Assembly (NCBI RefSeq): GCF_024713945.1
Contig: NC_134678.1
Span: 5,208,001 to 5,272,000 of the forward strand
Length of the DNA stretch: 64,000 bases
DNA from: Dermatophagoides farinae
Lineage: Eukaryota > Arthropoda > Arachnida > Sarcoptiformes > Pyroglyphidae
Reading direction: 5' to 3'
The translations under genes were made by a program, and so were the position numbers. The notes below the pieces were generated by a model. That model was not told the origin of the DNA and searched no databases. It saw nothing but the letters and a program-made list of their open reading frames with translations. This document shows, one piece after another, positions 25,391-34,839 of this stretch; the first letter of the stretch is position 1, and the number at the start of each line of letters is the position of its first letter.

Positions 25391-28063
25391 ATGAAATATA
25401 ATATTTATTCCAGTTCAAGATTAAGCCATTCGGGCTATGTGAGCTGTGCAATATGGATTAACAATGAATTGGTTCTTACTTGTGGTGATGATCGAAAATT
25501 ATTATTCTGGCATATATTGACACATACAGAACCGATAAAAACAATAATATTGCCGATAGATTCCATACCAACAACAATGCATTATTTTTCACATCACGGC
25601 TCATCCACATTTGATTCATCAATGTTAAATTTGTTGAAAATTGATTCCAGTTCCAATAATTCATTGGCTATAGGGACTACAAATGGTTGTTTCTATTTAT
25701 TACCAATCAATTGGAATGGAACGAAATTAGATCGAACGTTTGAAGCACATAAAGGCGCAATCATTGTGATACGTTGGTCAAATGATAATGGTTCTACGTT
25801 GGCTACTGCCGGTGAAGATGGATTAGTGAAAATATGGTCCAAAGTAGGAATGCTTCGTTCGACGATTCATGTTTCGAATACTTCACCAGTATATGCTTTG
25901 TCATGGTCACCGGATAGTAATTCATTGGCTTATGTTAATCAAGCCAATTTAATTATCAAATCTCTATCACCACAATCAAAAGCTTTAGAATGGATGGCAC
26001 ATGAAGGTGTTATTATTTGTATTGATTGGTCACCAATAAATAATCGAATATTGACAGCTTCGGAAGATGGTCGTATCAAAATATGGGATACAACTGGTCG
26101 AATGATCTATGTTAGTGTAAAACATTCATCTGCATTGACTTCAGTCGCCTGGTCATCGGATGGTGAATTATTCACTGCATCAACATTTAATTCATTAGAA
26201 CTTCATGATCAATTTGGTCATTGTTTATCAGTGGAAAAGCTATCAATGGAAGGATTGGTTTTTGTATCATGGTCGCCTGATATTCAACAAGTTTGTTGTG
26301 TTTGTTCGAGTGGAAGAGTTTTATTCGCTTCCGTTGTTGATCGAATATTAGAATCAAAATTCTGGCAAGCAACCAATGTTTCCAGACGTTCATTGAAAGT
26401 AAACAATTCTACAAATGAATTTCAAGAAATTCTTGAATTCAAAGATCCAATATTAAGATTTTCCTTGCAATTCGATTATCTGATTGTCGTCACCAAAAGT
26501 CAATGTTTCCTCTATAAGGTGAACAATTTCGCTACACCTTATCATTTCGAAATGAAATCTAATGATTTGAATCGATTAATGATAAAACAATCACATAAAT
26601 ATTTTGCTCTGATTAGTTTATTAGCTGCGAATCTCTATTCTTATGATGGAAGATTTCTCAAAACAATCAAATTGTTCAATATGCGTCAAGAATCTTTACT
26701 TCCCAATCATGTCAGGTTTGATTTATTATCTAATCAATGTAATTCTTTCAAAAATTTTATAAGTTTTCCATTATTTTTACTTTACAGTATGAATGATCAT
26801 ATATTAGCATATCGAGATGCGATCAATATACAAACGATTCATTTAGTTGATTTGGAAAATCAAGCAAAAATTGTACAAAAGTCATCTGGAATAACTGCAC
26901 CATCAACCGATCAATATCAACATCAATTAGGAATTATAAATATTAAATTGAATACTGAACAACATCAATATAAATCAAATACTAGCAATAATGCTATCCA
27001 TCATTTGTGCGCCATACTGGACAGAAATTCTGATCTTTACATTCTTTCTTGGACACATAGCAATGCTAATTTGGTAGCAAAAAATATTAAATCATTCAAA
27101 CTATCGCCAATGATTCGTGATATTTGTTGGCATGTTGATTATAATCTATTGGTATCGCTTCATGAAAATCAAAAAAATTTATCCATTTGGCTACATCCAA
27201 ATGCCGTATTTATGGATTCAAGTCTCTTACAAGATGTTATACTAACGTTGACAAGTCAGGAAATTTCTTCAAATAGTCGAATCATTGAATTCAGTCAGAA
27301 TCGAATTACGATTGAACGACAAGATCGTTTAAAGATCTATATGACTGTGAATCCGTTTGTAATACTGTTGCATAAACATAAGATTGAAAATCGTCTTGAT
27401 GAAGCCATAAGAATGTGTAACTTTTTGGACAAATCTATACATGAAATTGAACCGGTAGAGCGTAATGTACGTGATTCATTGTGGGCCACATTAGCAGTGA
27501 TGAGTTTAGAGCAGAAGCAATATAGGATTGCGGAAGTGGCCTATGCTGCAATCAATAAATTAGACAAAGTTCTCTATCTTAATCGTATAAAAACTTTAAC
27601 ATCACAGGAGCTGATAACAATTGAATCCGAATTACTTTGTGGCAATTTTGATTTGGCTGAAAATTTGTTGATTCAAAAAGGATATTTTTTGCGTGCAGTT
27701 CATCTTAATCTTCAATTACAGAATTGGATACGAGCTCTAGATTTGGCTCAGAAATTCAATTCGAAATTTTCGAGTTTTCCGTTGAAAATCAATGGACAAA
27801 TAAATGGTGTACAACAAGAAAATGAACAGGAATCCATTAATCTGGATGATCAAGAAAAAACTAATGATATTAAAGTGGATTTAATTCATATGGTTATTGC
27901 TTGCTGGGAAAAACATTGTCAAAAACAACAAAATAGCGGAAATAAACAGCATAAAAAATTGGAACAATTACAAAAAGTGGCCAATGAAATGGAATATATT
28001 GTCGATTGGAATCTAATTGAAGAAAAATTACAGCAAGATTCATTTATATACAGTCAGAATTAA
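25391..28063 (+). CDS. IFT80: IFT80, intraflagellar transport B subunit
   Basis: Peripheral subunit of the IFT-B train, needed to build sensory cilia. Exons 25391-26715 and 26788-28063 give 866 residues; the first in-frame ATG (MKYNIYSSSRLSHSGYVS) was taken. The WD40 region spans roughly residues 10-330 with landmarks ATAGEDGLVKIWSKVGMLRS (vertebrate [20 protein letters not shown]), VYALSWSPDS and LTASEDGRIKIWDTTGRMIY. The second half has the IFT80 pattern DDIRxW-like DICWHVDYNLLVSLHENQKN, AIRMCNFLDK, LWATLAVMSL and AEVAYAAINKLDKVLYLNRI, with helical repeats. The 72-bp intron is in frame and stop-free. In arthropods the only ciliated cells are usually sensory neurons and sperm, so expression should be narrow. 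The repeat island starts about 40 bp after the stop codon. Confidence 0.93.
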   Translation: MKYNIYSSSRLSHSGYVSCAIWINNELVLTCGDDRKLLFWHILTHTEPIKTIILPIDSIPTTMHYFSHHGSSTFDSSMLNLLKIDSSSNNSLAIGTTNGCFYLLPINWNGTKLDRTFEAHKGAIIVIRWSNDNGSTLATAGEDGLVKIWSKVGMLRSTIHVSNTSPVYALSWSPDSNSLAYVNQANLIIKSLSPQSKALEWMAHEGVIICIDWSPINNRILTASEDGRIKIWDTTGRMIYVSVKHSSALTSVAWSSDGELFTASTFNSLELHDQFGHCLSVEKLSMEGLVFVSWSPDIQQVCCVCSSGRVLFASVVDRILESKFWQATNVSRRSLKVNNSTNEFQEILEFKDPILRFSLQFDYLIVVTKSQCFLYKVNNFATPYHFEMKSNDLNRLMIKQSHKYFALISLLAANLYSYDGRFLKTIKLFNMRQESLLPNHVRFDLLSNQCNSFKNFISFPLFLLYSMNDHILAYRDAINIQTIHLVDLENQAKIVQKSSGITAPSTDQYQHQLGIINIKLNTEQHQYKSNTSNNAIHHLCAILDRNSDLYILSWTHSNANLVAKNIKSFKLSPMIRDICWHVDYNLLVSLHENQKNLSIWLHPNAVFMDSSLLQDVILTLTSQEISSNSRIIEFSQNRITIERQDRLKIYMTVNPFVILLHKHKIENRLDEAIRMCNFLDKSIHEIEPVERNVRDSLWATLAVMSLEQKQYRIAEVAYAAINKLDKVLYLNRIKTLTSQELITIESELLCGNFDLAENLLIQKGYFLRAVHLNLQLQNWIRALDLAQKFNSKFSSFPLKINGQINGVQQENEQESINLDDQEKTNDIKVDLIHMVIACWEKHCQKQQNSGNKQHKKLEQLQKVANEMEYIVDWNLIEEKLQQDSFIYSQN

Positions 28064-28105
28064 TATTTTGATGGATTTTAAAATTAAAAATAAAAAATAA
28101 TTTTT

Positions 28106-28290
28106 CAGTACACAGAGCCAAAAGTCTGCGGTGTACCCTGCAAGTGTTAACAAAAATGCAAATTTGCAGTTTACCCTGCAAACTTGCAGCTTATGTAACA
28201 TTGTATATGAACGCTTCACCATATATACCCTCCAAATTTGAATTTTTTGAAACCCTGCAGTTTACCCTCCAAATTTGAATTCATTTGCCC
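28106..28290 (+). repeat. Left edge: terminal motif and GCAGTTTACCCTGC repeats
   Basis: Copies of the GTTTACCC(T/C)GCA or GCAGTTTACCCT motif occur at about 28132, 28166 and 28255, with short palindromes such as TGCAAACTTGCA, and CCTCCAAATTTGAATT occurs twice (about 28229 and 28268). Arrangement resembles subterminal repeats of a DNA transposon; that reading is inference. Confidence 0.5.
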
Positions 28291-28863
28291 CCCATTTACT
28301 TCATTAATTTTACCCCCATATTAGGATTAAAAAATTTTATTCAAAATTAATATTAAATTAATAAAGCAATGACAATAATTAAAAAACCAAATTAAACATG
28401 ATCCAATTTTTGTCTTGTCCATAGTGATCCATTTATAAATTAACCAATGACCATGAGCATATGTCCGCCAATCCAATCATTATGATCCAAGACTAGTTGT
28501 CGATTTTAAATTAAGAAATTCGTTAGTTATTTCAATCATTTCCATCAAGAATCACATACCATGTAAATAAAAATCTATCGTAATGGGCATTCAGTTTTCC
28601 TTTTCCAAAATGAATCTAGAAAACGAGTCAAGAAATTAGTTGTTAGTTTGGGTAATCAATTGAGCAATTTACATACCATGATCAATTCAATTTCCAAAAT
28701 GTTCGCCGGTGATCCTAAATAAAAATAAATATTAGTTTTTTCGTTCAATCAATTCATTCATTTGCTTACCATTATCAGTTTCAACTATGTGTTTCATTTC
28801 GTGAATCTTCGAAAATTAATCATGCTTGTCAATTGCTTCATTGGTTTCAAAACTTCAACTAGC
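28291..28863. other. Decayed unique DNA with exon-like pieces on the minus strand
   Basis: On the minus strand, several short open stretches end in GTATGT or GTAAGC donor-like sites (near 28558, 28676 and 28769), for example a piece reading KGKLNAHYDRFLFT. They look like remains of a short-exon gene but no family was recognised. Confidence 0.25.
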
Positions 28864-28871
28864 ATCAAATC

Positions 28872-29020
28872 CAGGGCCGGCCGAGGCGCCTGTGCAGACT
28901 GTGCACCGCACAAGGCCTCGCGCTGCCTTCGCCCTTTCCGCTGTACAACACAGGGCCTCGCAGTTCCAACTTTTCAAGCTATTTTTGCACAAGGCCTCGC
29001 GATTTTCTCGGCCGGCCCTG
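28872..29020. mobile_element. hAT-type MITE, 149 bp, with perfect 8-bp target duplication
   Basis: The element starts CAGGGCCGGCCGAG and ends CTCGGCCGGCCCTG, a perfect 14-bp terminal inverted repeat. It is flanked by ATCAAATC at 28864-28871 and again at 29021-29028, an exact 8-bp duplication as hAT transposases make. The interior is GC-rich against AT-rich surroundings and repeats the phrase AAGGCCTCGC or AGGGCCTCGC three times. It has no coding capacity. Perfect ends and duplication suggest a young insertion. Confidence 0.93.
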
Positions 29021-29439
29021 ATCAAATCCAATAGGAAAAAGCTCAGATCATGTTCCTAAACCTAGCCTATCCTATCCTATTCCTAACTTAAAGTTGAACA
29101 TTACCGAGCATTTCTTGAATCTGATGCCACTGAAGACAGAAACCGCCAAATCAATAACAAACATGATGAAAAATCGAATTTCAGAAATAAATCTGGAAAA
29201 AACAAAGCGTTATCAAGTATACAATATCCAAACTTACCAAATAGCTATGGATTTTTCTCATGTCAATGAGAAATCAGTAAAACTAGAAATTGAAAGTTAG
29301 TGAAATATCATAAAATGAGACAAACCCGAAATATTGGTTAACATTTGTGATGAGTACCAAATAATCATTATAACCCGATAAAATTGAGAATTTCATGATC
29401 ATTTCATCAAAAATGAACAAGACGAGTGACGAAACTTGA

Positions 29440-29593
29440 GAAAAAACGAGCATTTTTGCACAAAGACAGCGAGTAGAAAAAGTCAACACATGAAGTGTTG
29501 TGTGATTTAAATGATAGTTGTAATTTTAAATTCGTTTTTGTCGTTCGATCAATAAAGTCATATTTTGATACTCGAGATTAATTTGTTTAATAA
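29440..29593 (+). repeat. LTR-like outer end of the left arm
   Basis: The stretch CAGCGAGTAGAAAAAGTCAA then CACATGAAGTGTTGTGTGAT, with AATAAAG near 29552, aligns with the 3' part of the gypsy LTR in this window (GGCGAGT..TCAACACGTGAAGTGTTGT..AATAAAG). Inverse copy at 41165-41300 and direct copy at 43928-44040. It contains the hairpin CAACACATGAAGTGTTG. Confidence 0.6.
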
Positions 29594-30478
29594 ATAATTG
29601 GGGGGCAACTTTATAAATGATCGGCAATTATGCTCCGAATCACTATCCTCCCAACAAATAGATTTTATAAGCAAGGGGGAGGCCAATTTATAAGTGAATG
29701 TCCACTATCCACCCCCAAACACTGACTATTTTTTAAATTAATTTATATGTAATGTGTAAATGTGTATATAAATAATTGGGGGGCAAATTTATAAGTGATC
29801 GGACAATTATGATCCATACCACTATCCTCCCCAACAAATAGGTTTTATAAGCGAGGGAGAGGCAAATTTATAAGTGATTGTCCACTATCCACCCCCAACA
29901 CTGACTATTTTTTAAATTAATTTATATGTAATGTGTAAATGTGTATATAAATAATTGGGGGGCAAATTTATAAGTGATCGAACAATTATGATCCATACCA
30001 CTATCCTCCCCAACAAATAGGTTTTATAAGCGAGGGGGAGGCAAATTTATAAGTGATTATGCGCAAACCACTATCCACCCCCAACACTGACTATTTTTTA
30101 AATTACATTATGCGCAAGTGTAAATGTGTATATGAATAATTGGGGGGCAAATTTATAAGTGATTGGACAATGCGCTCCGAATCACTATCCTCCCCAACAA
30201 ATAGGTTTTATAAGCGAGGGGGAGGCAAATTTATAAGTGATTTTGCGCAAACCACTATCCACCCCCAACACTGACTATTTTTTAAATTACATTATGCGCA
30301 AGTGTAAATGTGTATATGAATAATTGGGGGGCAAATTTATAAGTGATTGGACAATGCGCTCCGAATCACTATCCTCCCCAACAAATAGGTTTTATAAGCG
30401 AGGGGGAGGCAAATTTATAAGTGATTTTGCGCAAACCACTATCCACCCCCAACACTGACTATTTTTTATATTAACCCA
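29594..30478 (+). repeat. ~180-bp dimeric satellite, left arm (5 units)
   Basis: Five units start at about 29594, 29771, 29950, 30135 and 30319. Each unit has two half-units that begin GGGGGGCAAATTTATAAGTG or GGGGGAGGCAAATTTATAAG and end with ACTATCC(T/A)CCCC. The half-units thus carry G-runs at one end and C-runs at the other and could fold into hairpins. A third half-unit type (30547-30608) ends as a perfect ATGGGGGAGG/CCTCCCCCAT inverted pair. Confidence 0.92.
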
Positions 30479-30520
30479 GGCGGCCGCGATGGGATTTGAA
30501 CCGACGTCGAATGTGTATAT
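30479..30520 (-). repeat. tRNA-like 3' half with Pol III B box
   Basis: Minus-strand reading GACGTCGGTTCAAATCCCAT then CGCGGCCGCC has a perfect B-box (GGTTCAAATCC) and resembles a T-arm plus acceptor end. No matching A box, D-arm or anticodon arm is present, so it is not a tRNA gene; a tRNA-derived SINE relic is likely. Copies lie at 35985-36015 (+) and 44925-44960 (-). Confidence 0.5.
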
Positions 30521-30660
30521 GCGTGTATATGTGTTAATGTGTGTAAATGGGGGAGGCAAATTTATAAATGATGGGGTAATTTTCCCCCAGACCATTATCC
30601 TCCCCCATAATATAGCATCCATAAATGGGAATATATAAATGATATAAATCCCAATATTTA

Positions 30661-30870
30661 CAGGAATACAACCCTTTTCGCTGTCCCGATTAGCGCTGTT
30701 TCGATATAACGCTGTGCAATTACATTACATTGCAATACATTGTTACATTGTATATGAAGAGTAAAAATGCATTATGTAAATTATGCAAAAATAACCCCAC
30801 TTTGCGCTGTTGTTTCGCTTTACGCTCAATATTTTTGGAACGTAACCCTGCGTTAAGCGGGGTATTACTG
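30661..30870. mobile_element. pogo/Tigger-like MITE, 210 bp (left arm copy)
   Basis: Starts CAGGAATACAACCC and ends GCGGGGTATTACTG, imperfect inverted ends, flanked by TA on both sides. The phrase TACGTTCCA / CGCTTAACGC is typical of pogo/Tigger ends. It is 210 bp, as are the two other copies, and non-coding. Confidence 0.75.
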
Positions 30871-31314
30871 TATATTTGTATTATATCACTGTATATATGT
30901 AGCATTACTGGCTGCGCATGCTCCTGCCTATTTCTACTTTCCCCTATTTCGACCGAGAATGTCGGTGAGAGAGAACGAGCACGTTTTTCAGCCGAAAATT
31001 CCGAGTCAGGAACACTAACACACACAACTCGACAACAAATAAAAATCCGATTTTCACAAACGATCCCACGACATATTTATTATTAAATATTGTTCGTTTT
31101 GCATTCAATTGATTCTCACTACAACAATGGTTCATCATTATTATCAATTTGTAGAAACCATAAAGGTGATATTCCAATTGTATCAGTAAAAAAGATGAAT
31201 AGGTTTGTTAAATATTTATGTTTCAAATTAAATTGGTTATAATTTTTTTTCTGTTAGCTGTTCGCTATTTTTAGGCATTGGTAATCTTTTGGTTTGGTTT
31301 TCATTATTACGTTA

Positions 31315-31762
31315 GGCTACGGTCACACTAGCACAGTCTTTTACGACTAAAGAGACAAACGAGACTAAAAATGCATTGTGAAAGTAGAAGTCGGTTTTGT
31401 CGCTTTTCTTGGTCTTAAATCTTTTAGTCTGAAAGATTGAACACGTTTGATCTGCAGGACTGGCTACGAGCCAAGACTGGAGACTGGCCATTTTTATACC
31501 ATGTTGGTATTTTTTCATCATATTAATTTGTTACCAAAAGTGTATGCTTTCACCATTTCAAAAAATTATGATGAAACTATGGAATATGATTGACATATCG
31601 ATGACAGGGGAGTGTTGACGTTTAGTCACCGATATTGTAAATCAGTGAACGCTCATCATATGTAAATCAACATGCGCCTGTCTGTGGATATGGCTACATA
31701 TATATAAAGAACTAGCTCGATTAACCATGCGGTGCTTGGATTGTAATTTTGTGATTTCGTCT

Positions 31763-31819
<57 letters not shown>

Positions 31820-32146
31820 GATCTCAAATATTGTTTATGCTTTGTAATTCATTTCTAATTATTATCATTTTTTATTATTTTTTATAATAAATTATTTTTA
31901 TTATCATTATTATATCAATTGTGATTGTGCATCTGTTTCATCAAATAAACAACAACTTGTAATTTGGATTAATTCTAACGCGCCAAAAAATATTTTTAAA
32001 TATTTCAAAATGCACTTCACGATCCAACTTTGTTAAAATAGTGGTTTTCTAGTCAACTAGTTTGCGATAATGTGACCACTCGGTTGAACATGTCTTAAAG
32101 ACTTTCAGTCTTGGTCTGTTTAGTCAATGCTAGTGTGACCGTAGCC
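31315..32146. mobile_element. PIF/Harbinger-like MITE, 832 bp, TTA target duplication
   Basis: Ends GGCTACGGTCACACTAGCA and TGCTAGTGTGACCGTAGCC form a perfect 19-bp inverted repeat. TTA flanks both sides (31312-31314 and 32147-32149). A 3-bp TTA duplication and GGC ends fit PIF/Harbinger. It has no transposase frame and carries a long (CT)n tract. It splits the TRPML fragment between codons of the LLRY motif, so it arrived after that sequence was in place. Confidence 0.88.
31765..31814 (+). repeat. (TC)n microsatellite
   Basis: About 50 bp of uninterrupted TC dinucleotide inside the Harbinger-like MITE. Confidence 0.97.
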
Positions 32147-32649
32147 TTATTTTGCCTATTTTCAATCATAAAACATTCTCTTATTGTAACATTGAAGAAA
32201 TCTTTTCCAAACGTTTTGCGGTTCTGTCTCTGTGCATTTTTAGTTTATGGGTTAGTGTAATTGTTCATCATTAGTTTATAAAAAAAATTGTTTAAAAATT
32301 TTATCATTTTACAGAGGATTTTGTTTTTGTGGTTGGGTCGTTTTGGGTCCTCATCTCAAATTTCGTACGCTTAGTTCAACATTGGAATGTTTGTTTTCAC
32401 TTATAAACGGTGATGATATGTTTGCTACATTTTTTTCCACTGATGTGAAAAAAGTCTTATATGGTGGTTTAGTCGCATTTATCTTTATCTTTTCATTTCA
32501 TTGTCCATATATGTGATATTCTCGTTGCCATAATACTCGATGCATACGAACGGTTCCTATTTTTTTTAATAACATGAAAACTTTTTTTAATTTTTATTTA
32601 AGAAATTTTTATTTATGATTGAAATTTTTGAAAACAAAATTTTAAAAAT

Positions 32650-32745
32650 ACTTGCGCATTCACTGTCTGATCAGACAATTTGCATCTTATTTCTTAAAGA
32701 TCAATGTCATTGGAGACAGTGAAGCGCAAATGATGGTTTTAACAG
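32650..32745. repeat. Short inverted repeat
   Basis: TGCGCATTCACTGTCT near 32654 is nearly matched by the inverse AGACAGTGAAGCGCA near 32714, about 50 bp apart. A small MITE or hairpin is possible, but no target duplication was found. Confidence 0.4.
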
Positions 32746-33322
32746 CAATTGGTTCAAAAAAAAAATACTTAAAACAATAATGTGCAACAATTGATTGATA
32801 ATATATAATCATAAAATAAAATTTGAATTAGTAATTAAAAAATGGAAAATAAAAGAAAAGTATCACATATTTTGTTGTGTATGTAATGTATGTATGTTTT
32901 GTATGTTCATTGACAATAATAAATTAAATCATCCACAGGAAGAAATTGTCTTGATCTTCAAAATAATAAAGAAGTTTGGTGCAGGAATAATAAAGACAAA
33001 TAATTTAAATTTTCACAATAAGTCCAAATAGTAATCGTCAAGCGAAAGATTTTCACAGAAATGTTCTGGAGACGTGGGTTTGATTTCGATCTAGGATCTA
33101 CAAAGTTTTTATCTTCATTGGATAATCCAGAATATTTATAATGATGACAATCATTGTAATGTATATCACGATGATCATTTTCATCAGTATAAGAATTGTC
33201 ATCATTGACGTTGTCAACATCGAACAAACCATAACCATAACAATCCCACAGATCGAAATCCGAATGATCGAGCATCAAAGGATGCGACAAACATTCATAA
33301 ACATGTAAATGTAAATATAATT

Positions 33323-33790
33323 TGTTAGAATTACATTTGTTCTTTAAGTATATCGAGCAATATTAATATACACTTCTGGTAGATAAATTTTATGTTTATG
33401 TTGTATTATTTGTTATTGTAATACAATTTGTTGTAATAAGATTGTTATATTGTGGTTATGTTGTAACGTCAATAAAAATAGTATCGAATATTCGGAGTAT
33501 TGATTTTTATGATACTGAATCAAATGATCCAAATTCATAAATTGTTTATGTAAAACTGTTGGAATTATTTGTTCAATAATTCCAACACTCCTCTTGTGGA
33601 AATAAAGATTGGAACGTCACAAAAACTACAACAAATTACTTGACTTCCAACTTTAACCATAGAAAGGTTCCCTTTACCGCAATATCGATATGGTTGCCTT
33701 TCTAGGATTAAACCAGTCCACGTCTATGACTTGCTCTTTGAACAAATTTCCAATCATATGATATCTAAAAACGATATATTTCAATCTTGA
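33323..33790 (-). mobile_element. Ty1/copia remnant: LTR plus 3' end of the interior, broken
   Basis: A 265-bp LTR-like block (33323-33587) starts TGTTAGAATTA and ends TAATTCCAACA, inverse ends typical of copia LTRs. Directly beside it, the minus strand reads TCCACAAGAGGAG, a polypurine-tract-like run. Further in, a short stretch (FRYHMIGNLF) recalls the copia RNase H end. Only this part was recognised, so it is a broken fossil. Confidence 0.5.
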
Positions 33791-34129
33791 GGCAACAGCC
33801 ACTTGTTTTTATCATCAAATGTTATTGGTGAAATCAATAGCTGAACCGATGCAGAAGCAAACGATGTCATTAGACCATCAATTTTTTTAGGTAATAACCA
33901 TTTGCCTAGTAGTCTTTTTAAAACCTTTTGGTTTTTGAAAAAAGTAGGAGCTTCACTGTCTTCGATGACATTGATCAATAGTGGACCAATAAGCTCGCCA
34001 ATGATTTTTGAAACAATGACAATTGGCTATTTGTCCGTTATGTTGAAAATCAAAATCAAGTGTCGTGTTTCGTGGACGATGTAAATAAAAATTTTTGCTT
34101 GATTTGATGAATCCACCACTAGTGTATCG

Positions 34130-34839
34130 AGCAAAATTTAATTTAGCTGTGAATTTTGAATGGAACCATCAATTACCACTAATAATGGGATCCTATTTGT
34201 GTAATCATATACACTTGTAGCGTTATTATTAATACAATTTAATGATGATAAAATATTGCCAAAAATCCTTGTTGTGAAAACAATTGTTTCAGCACCATTA
34301 ATATCTTGATGTGGGATCAGAAACGTTCTTCCACGGCCATTGTTAAAAAAATTATTTCATCACTTTCCATATTGATTTCGATTTTAATAATGGTCATTTT
34401 TTGATCACAAATTTTATCATCAGCAATATTTACAAGAATTTCATCAAAAATTTTATATAATTGGGGCACATATGAAACATCACGTAAAACCATTCTATCT
34501 TGACTGTCATATACCCACATTTGCTAATGAAAATAAGATTTATCAATTAAATGATTGAATTCTTAATGATCAAAAGATATCTTACCTTGGTGACTTTCTC
34601 AACGGATCCAATATTTGGACGTAACAAGATATGTTCTATCTGACATGGCTCGTCTATTCGACTTTTTTTGACTGGTGGACTACTGCCTTGTGCCTGTGTG
34701 AATGGATGAAAAATTAGAAAATTAGCAGATTATAGAAGGATTTCATTACAATATTTCTGCAGACAAATTGATAAGAATATTTTGTTTGCAAAAACAATCG
34801 CCGTCGTTGTTGTAGACAAAATGAACAATTCAATGACAT
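34130..34839 (-). pseudogene. DNA topoisomerase II N-terminal fragment, decayed
   Basis: Minus-strand exons can be followed in order. A first exon from ATG 34839 reads MSLNCSFCLQQRRRLFLQTK and looks like an organelle-targeting leader. The next (about 34694-34582) has SPPVKKSRIDEPCQIEHILL then RPNIGSVEKVTK (family EHILLRPDTYIGSVE; the TY pair is missing). The third (34520 downwards) has MWVYDSQDRMVLRDVSYVPQ and LYKIFDEILVNIADDK, then shifts frame before NNGRG and continues to IFGNILSSLN (family IFGQLLTSSN). The ATP-binding GHKL core is therefore interrupted and the rest of the ~1,500-residue enzyme is absent. Host gene fragment lying between the inverted arms, opposite strand to the TRPML piece. 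Confidence 0.82.

Larger units (their letters stand above)
29440..31061 (+). repeat. Left inverted-repeat arm (foldback-like)
   Basis: This ~1.6-kb arm consists, outside to inside, of the LTR-like end, five satellite units, the tRNA-like piece, the third half-unit, the pogo MITE and a 190-bp inner segment (30871-31061). The same order appears in reverse at 35429-36747, continuing at 41010-41300. The two arms match almost base for base over the inner ~650 bp that could be compared by eye. Confidence 0.88.
31240..32520 (+). pseudogene. TRPML/mucolipin channel fragment, decayed
   Basis: Two coding-like pieces match the mucolipin pore region. At 31258-31314 the translation is SCSLFLGIGNLLVWFSLLR (family: CSILLGTSTLLVWVGVIRY). 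After a MITE it resumes with TLKKSFPNVLRFCLCAFLVY (family: TLRVALPNVMRFCCCVAVIY), a short intron at about 32252-32314, then GFCFCGWVVLGPHLKFRTLS and ECLFSLINGDDMFATF, the selectivity-filter motif. Frame disruptions and stops lie between the MITE and the second piece, and the segment after the filter ends in a stop at about 32515. It encloses a PIF/Harbinger-like insertion, so it cannot make a full channel. Upstream and downstream channel exons were not found. Confidence 0.82.

Noticed and set aside
29594-30478. CRISPR-like array
   Set aside because: The repeats are 180 bp, dimeric, without unique spacers, and the genome is an animal's. It is a satellite.
30479-30520. Functional tRNA gene
   Set aside because: Only the T-arm/acceptor-like half is present; no anticodon arm, D-arm or A box was found nearby.
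30392-31177. Open frames across the inverted arms (76-128 codons)
   Set aside because: They are readings of satellite and MITE sequence, identical in both arms, without any protein-like composition or family match.
31312-32149. Intron of the TRPML gene
   Set aside because: The perfect 19-bp inverted ends and TTA duplication show a MITE insertion; no GT..AG borders fit the break point.
32958-33290. 110-codon minus-strand frame rich in Asp/Asn
   Set aside because: Low complexity, no family match and no splice context; it abuts the copia-like LTR and is more likely chance.
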